A program made the position numbers and the translations under genes. The notes beneath the pieces were generated by a model that searched no databases, was not told the DNA's origin, and saw only the letters and a program-made list of their open reading frames with translations. Below are positions 28,328 to 36,618 of a stretch of 64,000 nt of DNA, piece after piece (position 1 is the stretch's first letter; each line of letters begins with the position of its first letter). Location of the stretch: contig NZ_JABUXW010000009.1 in the NCBI RefSeq assembly GCF_014897585.1, positions 106,172 through 170,171 of the forward strand, given 5' to 3'. This stretch comes from Brachybacterium tyrofermentans. Lineage in GTDB: Bacteria > Actinomycetota > Actinomycetes > Actinomycetales > Dermabacteraceae.

Positions 28328-31057
28328 TCAGGAGCCCGCCGGTCCCGACAGCGCTCGACGGGAGCTGTCGGTCCGGTTGGGAGCCGGGCTCAGCCGCACG
28401 GTGGCCCCCACGACGCTGACGCCCTCCTGTCCCACCAGCACCGGATACAGCTCGAGCATCGCCAGCTCCGGGAGGTCCTCGGCGAGTAGTCCGATCCGCA
28501 CCACGAGGTCGGCGAGCGCCTCACGGTCGGCAGGTGGGAGCCCCTTGGCCCCCTGGAGCTTCACCGCGCTCGCCGGGGTGTCGATGAGGCCGCGTGCCCC
28601 CTCCTCGCTGAACGGCGGGATGGCGTAGGCGATGTCGTCGAGCAGGTCGGTGGCGTCACCGGCGACGGAGAGGGAGACGACGGGTCCGAGCGACGGGTCC
28701 TCGACGCTCCGCACCACCATCGGGACGCCCGGTGGGGCCATCGCCTGCACCTCGAGCGGGGCGCTGGAGAAGGACAGGTCGCGACGCATCGCCGCGACCG
28801 CATGGCGCAGCTGGATCTCATCGGGGATGGCCAGGCGCACTCCCCCGAGATCCGCCCGGTGGCGCAGCACCTCGTCGGTGCTCTTCAGGGCGACGGGATA
28901 GCCGAGGCCGTGCGCCTTCTCCACGGCGTCGTCGGCGTCGAGCACCGGATGGGAGTCCAGCACCCCGATCCCGTAGGCCGACAGCAGATCCCTCACCTCG
29001 CCGGCGGTGAGATCTCGGGTCGAGGGCCCGGTGGCGGCGAGGGCCCGGTCCACGAACTCCCGGGCGACGACACGGTCGACGTCCTCGCGATGCGCGGGTT
29101 CGTCGTCGTCGACCGCCGGGCGCAGAGCGGCCGCGAGCATCCCGGACCCGGCACGGACCGCCCCATAGGGCGTGGCATGGACGGGCGGCAGGTCCTGGTC
29201 GCGACGGACCGACTGCTGCACCTGGGCGTACCGGTCGGCATCGGTGATCAGGCAGACCAGCAGCACCACCTCGGAGTGGCGGGCCACGGTCGCCATCGCC
29301 CGGATCACCTCGAGGGCGTCCCCGCTGAGCGGGTCGAGGATGCCGGCGATGACCAGGTCCACCTCTCCGAGCGCGGCCATCGAGGTGAACGCGCGCTGGA
29401 TCAGTCGGGGGTCCGGGGACAGCGGGACGCTGCGATTGTCGGCGACCACCTCGAGACCCGCCTGGTCGGTCGCCCCGCGCAGGGCGGCGCCGAGTGCGGC
29501 GGTGTTCGAGAGCAGCCCGACGCGCTGGCCCGGCGGGAGCCCCTGGCGCCCGATGGCGTCGGTGATGTCCAGGAGATGGTCCACCCCGGAGGCCTGCACG
29601 ACACCGGAGGATCCGAGCACCTGGTCCAGGGCACGGCGCGGCAGCGTCGAGCGGCGCACGTCGTGACCCGGGGGCGTCGTGGAGTCGACGCCCGGCGGAC
29701 GCAGCACGATCAGCGGCACCTTCCGGGTGAGGCGCCGGGCGAGCCGGGTGAACTTGCGCGGGTTGCCCATCGATTCCAGGGCGAGCGCGATCACCCGGAC
29801 GTTCTCGTCGTCCTCCCAGTGCTGGAGGGTGTCGTTGAGGGAGACGTCCGCCCGGTTGCCGACGCCGACGAACTCGTGGAGGCCGATCCCGCGGGTGTCC
29901 GTCCCCGCCAGCAGCAGCGCGGACAGCGCGCTGGACTGGCCGGCGAGCGCCACGGGGCCGGGGCGCGGCATCTTCGGGGCGAGGGAGAGGCTGATCGCGT
30001 CCTCGCCCGTGCGGAGGAAGCCGAGCGACCCCGGGCCCAGCAGGCGCATGCCATGGAGTCGGGAGCGCGCCACGAGCCGCCGCTGCAGCTGACGTCCCTG
30101 CTCGCTGTCGGTGAACCCCTCGGTGGGGATCACGACGCTGCGCACCCCGATCTCCGCGCACTGCTCGATGGCGTCGAGACAGGCTTCCGGCCGCAGGGCG
30201 ATCACCGCGAGGTCGACGGTTCCCGGGATGTCCTGGACCCGAGCACGGGTGCGGTGGCCGCGCAGCTCGAACGCCTCCCGGGAGACGACGTGGACGGCGC
30301 CGCCGTACCCGGAGGTCTCGAGCGCCGTGAGGAACCGGCCCCCGGCGGAGTCGGCGCGCGAGGACACCCCGATCAGCACGACGGACTCCGGTGTCAGGAG
30401 GCGCTCCATGGCCCGGGCCTCCGCGCGGTGCTCGCGTTCCGCCATCACCGCGAGGGAGCGCTTCGTGGGGTCGATGCGGAAGGAGACCAGCACGACGCCG
30501 TCGTCCATCGTGCGCTCCACGTCGAAGCCGGCCTCGGTGAACACGTTGATCATCTTCGCGTTCTGCGGGAGCACCTCGGCGGTGAAGAAGCTGATCCCCC
30601 GTTCGCGGGCCGCGGCCGCCAGATGCTCGAGCAGCACGGAGGCGAGCCCGGCCCCCTGGCGCGCGTCGGACACGTTGAACGCGACCTCTGCCGCTCGCGG
30701 TTCGATGCGGTCGTACCGTGCGACGGCGATGATCTCGTCGCCCACCAGCACGATGAAGGCCACCCGGTCGTGGTGGTCGACGTGCGTGAACCGGGACAGG
30801 TCGCGGGGCGAGAGCTGCGGCATCGCCGCGAAGAAGCGGAGATAGCGGGAATGCTCGGACTGCCGCTGATGGAAGTCCTGGAGGGCGTCCGCGTCCGTGG
30901 GACGGATCGGCCGCAGATGCGCCGCGGACCCGTCGCGCAGCGCGATGTCGGCCTCCCAGTGCGCCGGGTACTCCGGCGCGGGGTCCGCCGGGGCGTCGGC
31001 GGCGCGACGTCGCAGGGAACGCAGGGGTTCACGCCTGGGCACACGACTGTCGGACAT
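28328..31057 (-). CDS. GNAT acetyltransferase fused to an NDP-forming acyl-CoA synthetase-like protein (Pat-type)
   Basis: A 909-residue fusion. Residues about 45-195 are a GNAT domain (HLRPIRPTDADALQDF, acetyl-CoA loop VSDARQGAGLASVLLEHLA). Residues about 220-330 form a CoA-binding Rossmann domain (VVLIGVSSRADSAGGRFL). Two flavodoxin-like synthetase domains run to about 650. An ATP-grasp-like domain occupies 690-890 (YPVALKSTDEVLRHRADLGG). Known relatives are protein lysine acetyltransferases such as Salmonella Pat, where the synthetase part is regulatory. Here the GNAT domain is N-terminal, and the SHTG phospho-histidine motif of active synthetases is not recognisable; His465 in PPGHDVRR lies near the expected place. 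Leaderless-type start. Possible role: acetylation control of metabolic enzymes. Confidence 0.88.
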   Translation of the reverse strand: MSDSRVPRREPLRSLRRRAADAPADPAPEYPAHWEADIALRDGSAAHLRPIRPTDADALQDFHQRQSEHSRYLRFFAAMPQLSPRDLSRFTHVDHHDRVAFIVLVGDEIIAVARYDRIEPRAAEVAFNVSDARQGAGLASVLLEHLAAAARERGISFFTAEVLPQNAKMINVFTEAGFDVERTMDDGVVLVSFRIDPTKRSLAVMAEREHRAEARAMERLLTPESVVLIGVSSRADSAGGRFLTALETSGYGGAVHVVSREAFELRGHRTRARVQDIPGTVDLAVIALRPEACLDAIEQCAEIGVRSVVIPTEGFTDSEQGRQLQRRLVARSRLHGMRLLGPGSLGFLRTGEDAISLSLAPKMPRPGPVALAGQSSALSALLLAGTDTRGIGLHEFVGVGNRADVSLNDTLQHWEDDENVRVIALALESMGNPRKFTRLARRLTRKVPLIVLRPPGVDSTTPPGHDVRRSTLPRRALDQVLGSSGVVQASGVDHLLDITDAIGRQGLPPGQRVGLLSNTAALGAALRGATDQAGLEVVADNRSVPLSPDPRLIQRAFTSMAALGEVDLVIAGILDPLSGDALEVIRAMATVARHSEVVLLVCLITDADRYAQVQQSVRRDQDLPPVHATPYGAVRAGSGMLAAALRPAVDDDEPAHREDVDRVVAREFVDRALAATGPSTRDLTAGEVRDLLSAYGIGVLDSHPVLDADDAVEKAHGLGYPVALKSTDEVLRHRADLGGVRLAIPDEIQLRHAVAAMRRDLSFSSAPLEVQAMAPPGVPMVVRSVEDPSLGPVVSLSVAGDATDLLDDIAYAIPPFSEEGARGLIDTPASAVKLQGAKGLPPADREALADLVVRIGLLAEDLPELAMLELYPVLVGQEGVSVVGATVRLSPAPNRTDSSRRALSGPAGS

Positions 31058-31063
31058 GCTCGG

Positions 31064-31069
31064 ATCCTA
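31064..31069 (-). promoter_or_regulatory. Leaderless -10 element of the GNAT/acyl-CoA synthetase gene
   Basis: TAGGAT followed by CCGAGC and the ATG at 31057. The parE promoter has nearly the same sequence (TAGGAT, CCGAGGC, GTG). A short inverted repeat (GACGGGA-N6-TCCCGTC, 31090-31109) lies between this promoter and divergent parC. Confidence 0.55.
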
Positions 31070-31147
31070 TCGCCGACGACTGTGGAATAGACGGGATTCA
31101 CGTCCCGTCCGGGCCCTGGTTCCCGGGATCATGGCCGGTCATGCGCC

Positions 31148-33616
31148 ATGATGTCCCTCATGGCCCGATCACGAAGCACCCAGCCGCCCGCCGGGGATGA
31201 CGAGGTCGACGAGACGATCGTCGACATCGACGTCACCAGTGAGATGGAGACGTCATTCCTCGAATACGCGTACTCCGTGATCTATTCCCGGGCCCTCCCG
31301 GACGCGCGCGACGGGCTCAAGCCCGTCCAGCGCCGGATCCTCTACATGATGGCCGAGATGGGACTGCGGCCCGAGCGCGGGCACGTCAAGAGTCAGCGCG
31401 TCGTCGGCGAGGTGATGGGCAAGCTCCACCCCCACGGCGACACCGCGATCTACGACGCCCTGGTGCGCATGGCCCAGAGCTTCAACATGCGCATGCCCCT
31501 GGTGGACGGGCACGGCAACTTCGGCTCCCTGGACAACGGGCCGGCGGCCGCCCGGTACACCGAGGCCCGCCTCGCCAAGGCTGCTCTGCTGATGACGGAC
31601 TCGCTGGACGAGGACGTCTCGGACATGATCCCGAACTACGACAACCAGCTCACCCAGCCCGATGTGCTGCCGGCGCAGTACCCGAACCTCCTCGTCAACG
31701 GGGCCTCGGGCATCGCCGTCGGCATGGCCACGAACATGGCCCCGCACAACCTGATCGAGACGATCGCCGCCGCACGTCACCTGATCGACCATCCCGAGGC
31801 TGATCTCGACGCGCTCATGCGCTTCGTCCCCGGTCCGGACCTGCCCACCGGCGGCCGGATCGTCGGACTCGACGGCATCCGCGACGCCTACCGCACCGGG
31901 CGCGGCTCGTTCAAGATGCGGGCCACGACGCGCATCGAGAACATCACCTCCCGCCGCAAGGGCATCGTGATCACCGAGCTGCCCTACCAGGTGGGCCCGG
32001 AGAAGGTCGCGGAGAAGCTCCGTGACGCCGTCCAGGCCAAGCGGGTCCAGGGGATCACCGACTACCAGGACCTGACCGACCGCCACCACGGCCTGCGCCT
32101 CGTGCTCACCGTGAAGTCGGGTTACGACCCCGAGGCCGTGCTCTCGCAGCTGTACAGGTACACGCCGCTGGAGGAGTCCTTCGGCATCAACAACGTGGCC
32201 CTGGTCGACGGCCAGCCGCGCACCCTGGGCCTGAAGCAGATGCTCGAGGTCTTCGTCGACCACCGGCTGCGGGTGGTGCGCCGGCGCACCGAGCACCGGC
32301 TCGCCAAGCGCAGGGCGCGCCTGCACCTGGTCGAGGGCATGCTGCTGGCGATCGTCGACATCGACGAGGTCATCCAGATCATCCGCAGCAGCGATGACGC
32401 GGAGTCCGCGCGCACGCGTCTGATGGGGGTCTTCGATCTCTCCGAGCTGCAGGCCGAGTACATCCTCGAGCTGCGCCTGCGCCGGCTGACGAAGTTCTCG
32501 CAGATCGACCTCGAGGCCGAGCGCGACGACCTCCGTCGGGAGATCGAGGCGCTCGAGGAGATCCTCGGCTCGGACGCGGTGCTGCGCGAGCTGGTCTCGA
32601 CGGAGCTCGCCGCGGTCGCCGCCGAGCACGGGGACTCCCGGCGCACCGTCCTGCTGGAGGCCGCCGACCAGCCCGCCGTGACCGCCTCCGGGTCCCTCGA
32701 GGTCGCCGACGAGCCCTGCCGGGTGCTGCTGACCGGCACGTCCCTGGTGGCGCGCATCGCCGGCGAGGACGTGGTGCTGCGGGAGGGCCAGCGCGCCTCC
32801 CATGACGTCATCGTCTCCGACGTGCTCACCTCGACCCGATCCACCATCGGCGTCGTCACCGATCGGGGTCGTGTGCTGCACCTGTCGGTCGTGGAGCTGC
32901 CCTCGCTCGCCCCCACCGCCGGGGCGCCGTCCCTGGCGGGAGGCACCCGACTGGCCGATCTCCTGGACCTCGAGCGCGACGAGCGCCCGATGGGTCTGAT
33001 CCGGCTCGCCGAAGCGGATCTGGCCCGCGGCGGCGCGATCGCGCTCGGCACCCGCCAGGGCGTCGTGAAGAGGGTCCAGCTCGACTTCCCCCGCTCCGAC
33101 GGCTTCGAGATCATCGCGCTCAAGGACGGTGACACCGTGGTGGGCGTGGTGGATATGGAGGAGGACAGCGACCTGGACCTGGTGTTCATCAGCTCCGACG
33201 CGCAGCTGCTGCACTTCCCCGCCTCCGGGGTCCGGCCCCAGGGCCGTGGCGCCGGCGGTGTCGCCGGGATCAAGCTCTCCGCCGACGCCCACGTCGTCGC
33301 CTTCGGGACGGTCGACGTCACCGGTGCGGCGGACGTCGTGACGGTGTCCGGCAGCTCCGGCACCCTGCCCCTGCTGCAGACCGGCTCGCTCAAGGTCTCG
33401 GCCCTCACGGAGTTCCCGGCCAAGGGCCGCGCCACGGCCGGGATGCGCTGCCACCGCTTCCTCCGGGGCGAGGACACGCTCATCGGCGCCTGGGTGGTGC
33501 CTCACCCCGCCCGGGCCTGCTCGGAGGCCGGCCAGCCGATCGATCTGCCTGAGCCCACGGGCCGACGCGACGGCTCCGGCACGCCGGTCGCCGTGCCGAT
33601 CGCCGCGGTCGGCTGA
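31148..33616 (+). CDS. parC: DNA topoisomerase IV subunit A (GyrA/ParC family)
   Basis: Breaks and rejoins DNA in the type II topoisomerase that separates daughter chromosomes. The 822-residue product has the winged-helix catalytic core with the active tyrosine in [10 protein letters not shown] (Tyr137) and the quinolone-pocket segment [17 protein letters not shown], with Thr99 at the position of GyrA Ser83. The C-terminal pinwheel domain lacks the QRRGGKG GyrA box, which favours topoisomerase IV over gyrase. Three in-frame ATGs (31148, 31151, 31160) lie close together; I give the first. No strong ribosome binding site is seen. Its partner parE is encoded 3 kb downstream on the other strand. 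Confidence 0.92.
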   Translation: MMSLMARSRSTQPPAGDDEVDETIVDIDVTSEMETSFLEYAYSVIYSRALPDARDGLKPVQRRILYMMAEMGLRPERGHVKSQRVVGEVMGKLHPHGDTAIYDALVRMAQSFNMRMPLVDGHGNFGSLDNGPAAARYTEARLAKAALLMTDSLDEDVSDMIPNYDNQLTQPDVLPAQYPNLLVNGASGIAVGMATNMAPHNLIETIAAARHLIDHPEADLDALMRFVPGPDLPTGGRIVGLDGIRDAYRTGRGSFKMRATTRIENITSRRKGIVITELPYQVGPEKVAEKLRDAVQAKRVQGITDYQDLTDRHHGLRLVLTVKSGYDPEAVLSQLYRYTPLEESFGINNVALVDGQPRTLGLKQMLEVFVDHRLRVVRRRTEHRLAKRRARLHLVEGMLLAIVDIDEVIQIIRSSDDAESARTRLMGVFDLSELQAEYILELRLRRLTKFSQIDLEAERDDLRREIEALEEILGSDAVLRELVSTELAAVAAEHGDSRRTVLLEAADQPAVTASGSLEVADEPCRVLLTGTSLVARIAGEDVVLREGQRASHDVIVSDVLTSTRSTIGVVTDRGRVLHLSVVELPSLAPTAGAPSLAGGTRLADLLDLERDERPMGLIRLAEADLARGGAIALGTRQGVVKRVQLDFPRSDGFEIIALKDGDTVVGVVDMEEDSDLDLVFISSDAQLLHFPASGVRPQGRGAGGVAGIKLSADAHVVAFGTVDVTGAADVVTVSGSSGTLPLLQTGSLKVSALTEFPAKGRATAGMRCHRFLRGEDTLIGAWVVPHPARACSEAGQPIDLPEPTGRRDGSGTPVAVPIAAVG

Positions 33617-33639
33617 ACCGCGCGCGGCGAGCTGGCCCG

Positions 33640-33939
33640 ATGACGCGTTCCGAGGACCTCGCCTCCGTGATGGCACGCACCCGTGCGCGGCTGCTGTCGA
33701 CGGAGCCGATCCCGACAGAGGGCATCAGCCTCACGCTCGGCATCGCCGGGGCGGTCGCGGGCCTGGTGGTCGGACTCCTCGTCCTGCGCGGCACGGCTCC
33801 CCCGTCCGGTCCGGGATCCATCAGGCAGCTCGCCGCCGTGTGCGCGCCCTCCGCCCCCGGTCTGGTCGCGGCGCCAGCACCCCACGAGGCACCGGATGCC
33901 GACCGCGTTCGGGGACCCGGTCCGACGGCAACTCCCTGA
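33640..33939 (+). CDS. Small hypothetical membrane protein
   Basis: A 99-codon ORF beginning 24 bases after parC. The N-terminal 27 residues are charged, a single hydrophobic segment follows (ISLTLGIAGAVAGLVVGLLV), and the rest is Pro/Ala-rich. No family recognised. A weak GGCGAG lies before the ATG. The neat membrane segment and position in a possible parC operon support it; the poor conservation-like tail does not. Confidence 0.4.
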   Translation: MTRSEDLASVMARTRARLLSTEPIPTEGISLTLGIAGAVAGLVVGLLVLRGTAPPSGPGSIRQLAAVCAPSAPGLVAAPAPHEAPDADRVRGPGPTATP

Positions 33940-33983
33940 CACCTGCCGGTCGGGAGCCTCTCCCCCGTGCGACGATGAGTGCT

Positions 33984-34853
33984 ATGAACACTTCGAGCAC
34001 CGCCGCTTCCCTCTCCTTGCCCGACGGGGTCCTCCTCGAGCAGGTCCATGGCACCGACGCGATCGTCGTCGACGTGCCGTCCGCTCGCGCCGTGGTCCAC
34101 CTCGACGGCGCGCATCTGACCAGCTGGGCGCCGGCCGGGGAATCCGATCTGCTGTGGCTCAGCCCGGATTCCGCCTTCGGCCTCGGAGAAGCCATCCGCG
34201 GCGGCATTCCGCTGGTCGGCCCCTGGTTCGGGCCGGGACGCGACGGGTCCATGACCGTCAAGCACGGCTGGCTGCGCAACGTCCGCTGGGAGCTCGTCTC
34301 CGCGGCTCTCGACGGTGACGACGCCGTCCTGGAGCTCGCGACCCCGCAGGATGCCGCGGAGCTCTCGGGGACCGTCGTGTTCCGCATCGGGGCTGAGCTC
34401 TCCGTGGATCTCACGCTCACCGCCGGGGCGAGGTCGCTCGAGATCGAAGCCGCCCTGCACACCTATCTCGCCGTCGACGACGTGCGCCGGATCGCGATCC
34501 AGGGGCTGGAGAACGCGGAGTACCTCGACAACACCCGCGGCCTGGCTGCGGACGTGCTCGGGGGCGAAGCGCTGCGCCTGACCGGTTCCACGGACCGGAT
34601 CGTCGACGCGCACGGCGAGGTCACGATCACCGACGAGCTCGCCTCACGTCGCCTCGTCTCCACGCCCCGCGGCACGGCGAAGACGATCGTGTGGAACCCC
34701 TGGGACGAGCTCGTCACCGGCATGGCCGACCTCCCGGACTCGGCCTGGCCCGAGTTCGTCTGCATCGAGCCCGCCGTGGCGAAGGGTGCCTTCGTGGCCC
34801 TCGAGCCCGGTGCCTCGCACACCCTGGGCGTCACCTACCGCATCGAGCACTGA
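33984..34853 (+). CDS. D-hexose-6-phosphate epimerase (mutarotase), YeaD-like
   Basis: Interconverts alpha and beta anomers of glucose 6-phosphate and related sugar phosphates in the cytosol. It is 289 residues, the family length. Motifs are HLDGAHLTSWAPAGESDLLW, the phosphate-binding IRGGIPLVGPWFGPG, the catalytic-histidine segment VKHGWLRN and the IQGLENAEYLDNT and CIEPAVA segments. The ATG at 33984 (MNTSS) lies 7 bases after GACGAT, a leaderless-like arrangement; MSAMNTSS from 33975 is possible. Typically encoded singly. Confidence 0.9.
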   Translation: MNTSSTAASLSLPDGVLLEQVHGTDAIVVDVPSARAVVHLDGAHLTSWAPAGESDLLWLSPDSAFGLGEAIRGGIPLVGPWFGPGRDGSMTVKHGWLRNVRWELVSAALDGDDAVLELATPQDAAELSGTVVFRIGAELSVDLTLTAGARSLEIEAALHTYLAVDDVRRIAIQGLENAEYLDNTRGLAADVLGGEALRLTGSTDRIVDAHGEVTITDELASRRLVSTPRGTAKTIVWNPWDELVTGMADLPDSAWPEFVCIEPAVAKGAFVALEPGASHTLGVTYRIEH

Positions 34854-35414
34854 GATCTGACAACTGCGCTCTGAGTTCTGAGTTCTCAGCACGGATCACC
34901 GAGCGTGCGTGTCCCAGCCCGCGCTCTGCTCCGAGGACCCGGTCCCTCCCTGCCCTGGGCGTGGCCGGGTCCTCTGCTGTCCGTCCTGCTGTCCTTCGTG
35001 CAGTCCGTCCCGCTGTGAGCAGGATTTATTCGCTTGCCGTCCAGGGACCGGGATGGTCGACTGTCCCCATGGAGATGCACACCACCCCGTTCCCGGACCG
35101 CAGAACCGCGGTGCCGCTCGGCTGTGGCGCGCCCTCCGTCGGGCAGCACGGATCGACTGTGCCCGCGACAGCGCACGGTGGGGCACACAGCACCACCGGC
35201 CGCGCCGCATAAGCCTCGCCGAGGCCGGAGACCGCTCCGCGTCGCAGCATGTCGGCTCCCTGCCGACGTCGCAGCATGTCGGTCCCCTGCCGCCCCGTCA
35301 TGACACTCCCTCGACCCTTGTCGAGCGGTTCTTGACGCCCTCTTCGCCCTGCGGACACGTCCTGTCCGCGGTGCCGAGAAGACTCGAACCCACCCCACCG
35401 GCCAGGAGGCCGCC
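34854..35414. other. Gene-poor region between mutarotase gene and a small ORF
   Basis: About 560 bases with no gene I can support. It holds a 10-bp hairpin (GAGGACCCGG at 34933-34942 with 34965-34974) that may end the mutarotase transcript. An AT-richer patch lies around 35015-35035 and a tandem repeat at 35241-35294. Open frames on both strands here are long only because of GC bias; a minus-strand frame to 35026 lacks recognisable domains. Confidence 0.5.
35241..35294. repeat. Two tandem copies of a 27-bp unit
   Basis: Copy one (35241-35267) and copy two (35268-35294) match at 24 of 27 bases and begin GTCGCAGCATGTCGG. They lie just upstream of the small ORF at 35415 and could be a binding-site array or simple duplication. 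Confidence 0.7.
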
Positions 35415-35708
35415 ATGTCTGTCCAGACTCCCCTCGACCGTCCACCCACCACCACCGTCATCACGCCGCTGCCGACGCTGCGGGATCCGCTCCCTGAGCC
35501 CCGCCGTGCTCAGAGGGCCGATTCGGATCGCCTCCCGCCCGATACGAGCGCCGTTCCGATCGCCGAGGAACGCGCCGAGGCACCGACACGTGCCCGCCGC
35601 CGCGCGATCGAGCGCGCGCGCCGCCGTGATGCTGCCGAGCAGGCGCTCCAGGAACGGGATCGGCTGTTCCTGAGCGCGCTGGCCGTCAGCGCCATGCCCC
35701 GGCGGTGA
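35415..35708 (+). CDS. Hypothetical small basic protein
   Basis: A 97-residue ORF with an excellent ribosome binding site (AGGAGG at 35404-35409, 5 bases before the ATG) and a strong terminator 38 bases after its stop, which together make it a credible gene. The N-terminal half is Pro/Thr-rich. Residues 50-85 are strongly helical and charged (EERAEAPTRARRRAIERA, then RRRDAAEQALQERDRLF), possibly a coiled coil. No family recognised. It might bind nucleic acid, judging from the arginines; this is speculation. Confidence 0.6.
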   Translation: MSVQTPLDRPPTTTVITPLPTLRDPLPEPRRAQRADSDRLPPDTSAVPIAEERAEAPTRARRRAIERARRRDAAEQALQERDRLFLSALAVSAMPRR

Positions 35709-35746
35709 CGCCGCGCTCCGGCTCACGACCACCGTGGGATTGATGA

Positions 35747-35782
35747 GACAGGGCCCCGTCCGTTCCCGGACGGGGCCCTGTC
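35747..35782. terminator. Strong hairpin between the small ORF and hisF
   Basis: A perfect 16-bp stem (35747-35762 with 35767-35782) and a TTCC loop, between convergent genes. Probably terminates both. Confidence 0.8.
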
Positions 35783-35832
35783 CTGCGCGCATCCGTCACC
35801 GAGCCGCGACCCGGCGTCGGACGGTCTGGCGG

Positions 35833-36618
35833 TCAGCGCACGGTGATGCCGTCGGCCGCCATCTCCTGCTTGACCTCGGCGATCGTCATCTTCTGGAAGT
35901 GGAACACGCTCGCCGCGAGCACGGCGTCGGCGCCGGCGTGCACGGCCGGCGCGAAGTCTGCCGGCGTTCCCGCACCGCCCGAGGCGATCAGCGGGAGAGT
36001 GGTGGCCTCCCGCGCGAGCCGGATCAGCTCGAGGTCGAAGCCCTTCTCGGTGCCATCGGCATCCATGGAGTTCAGCAGGATCTCTCCGGCGCCACGCTGC
36101 GTCACCTCGCGGATCCACGCGATCGCATCGATGCCGGTGCCGCGGCGGCCTCCGTGCGTCGTGACCTCGAAGCCGGACCCGCTGCGGGCCGTGCCCTCCG
36201 GGGTGTCCTCGGTGACGCGCCGGGCGTCGATCGAGAGCACCAGCACCTGATTGCCGAAACGGTGGGAGATCTCGCTGATCAGCTCGGGACGGCCGATGGC
36301 GGCGGTGTTGACGCCGCACTTGTCGGCGCCTGCCCGCAGGAGCTGGTCCACGTCGTCCACCGAGCGCACCCCGCCGCCGACGGTCAACGGGATGAAGATC
36401 TGCTCCGCGGCGGCGCGCACCACATCGATCATGGTGGCCCGGCCGCCGGAGGACGCGGTCACGTCGAGGAACGTGAGCTCATCGGCCCCCTCCGCCCCGT
36501 ACCGGGCGGCGAGCTCGACCGGGTCCCCGGCATCGCGCATGCCCTGGAAGTTGACACCCTTGACGACCCGGCCGGCATCGACATCCAGGCAGGGGATCAC
36601 ACGGACGGCGACACTCAT
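35833..36618 (-). CDS. hisF: Imidazole glycerol phosphate synthase, cyclase subunit HisF
   Basis: With HisH it converts PRFAR and glutamine-derived ammonia to imidazole glycerol phosphate and AICAR in histidine synthesis. The 261-residue TIM barrel has the catalytic Asp12 in [14 protein letters not shown] and the second catalytic Asp in VLSIDARR. It also has the phosphate loops VGGGVRS and [11 protein letters not shown] and the [16 protein letters not shown] segment. Its ATG overlaps the parE stop (ATGA), an unusual partnership; no other his gene is in the window. Confidence 0.96.
   Translation of the reverse strand: MSVAVRVIPCLDVDAGRVVKGVNFQGMRDAGDPVELAARYGAEGADELTFLDVTASSGGRATMIDVVRAAAEQIFIPLTVGGGVRSVDDVDQLLRAGADKCGVNTAAIGRPELISEISHRFGNQVLVLSIDARRVTEDTPEGTARSGSGFEVTTHGGRRGTGIDAIAWIREVTQRGAGEILLNSMDADGTEKGFDLELIRLAREATTLPLIASGGAGTPADFAPAVHAGADAVLAASVFHFQKMTIAEVKQEMAADGITVR

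Noticed and set aside
35370..35400. tRNA-like TTCGAGTC on the minus strand
   Set aside because: The flanking bases do not form a T-stem or an acceptor stem, and no other arms are found.
35026..35445. A 139-codon minus-strand ORF covering the 27-bp repeats
   Set aside because: No good start signal or family, and it overlaps the start of the better-supported plus-strand ORF at 35415.
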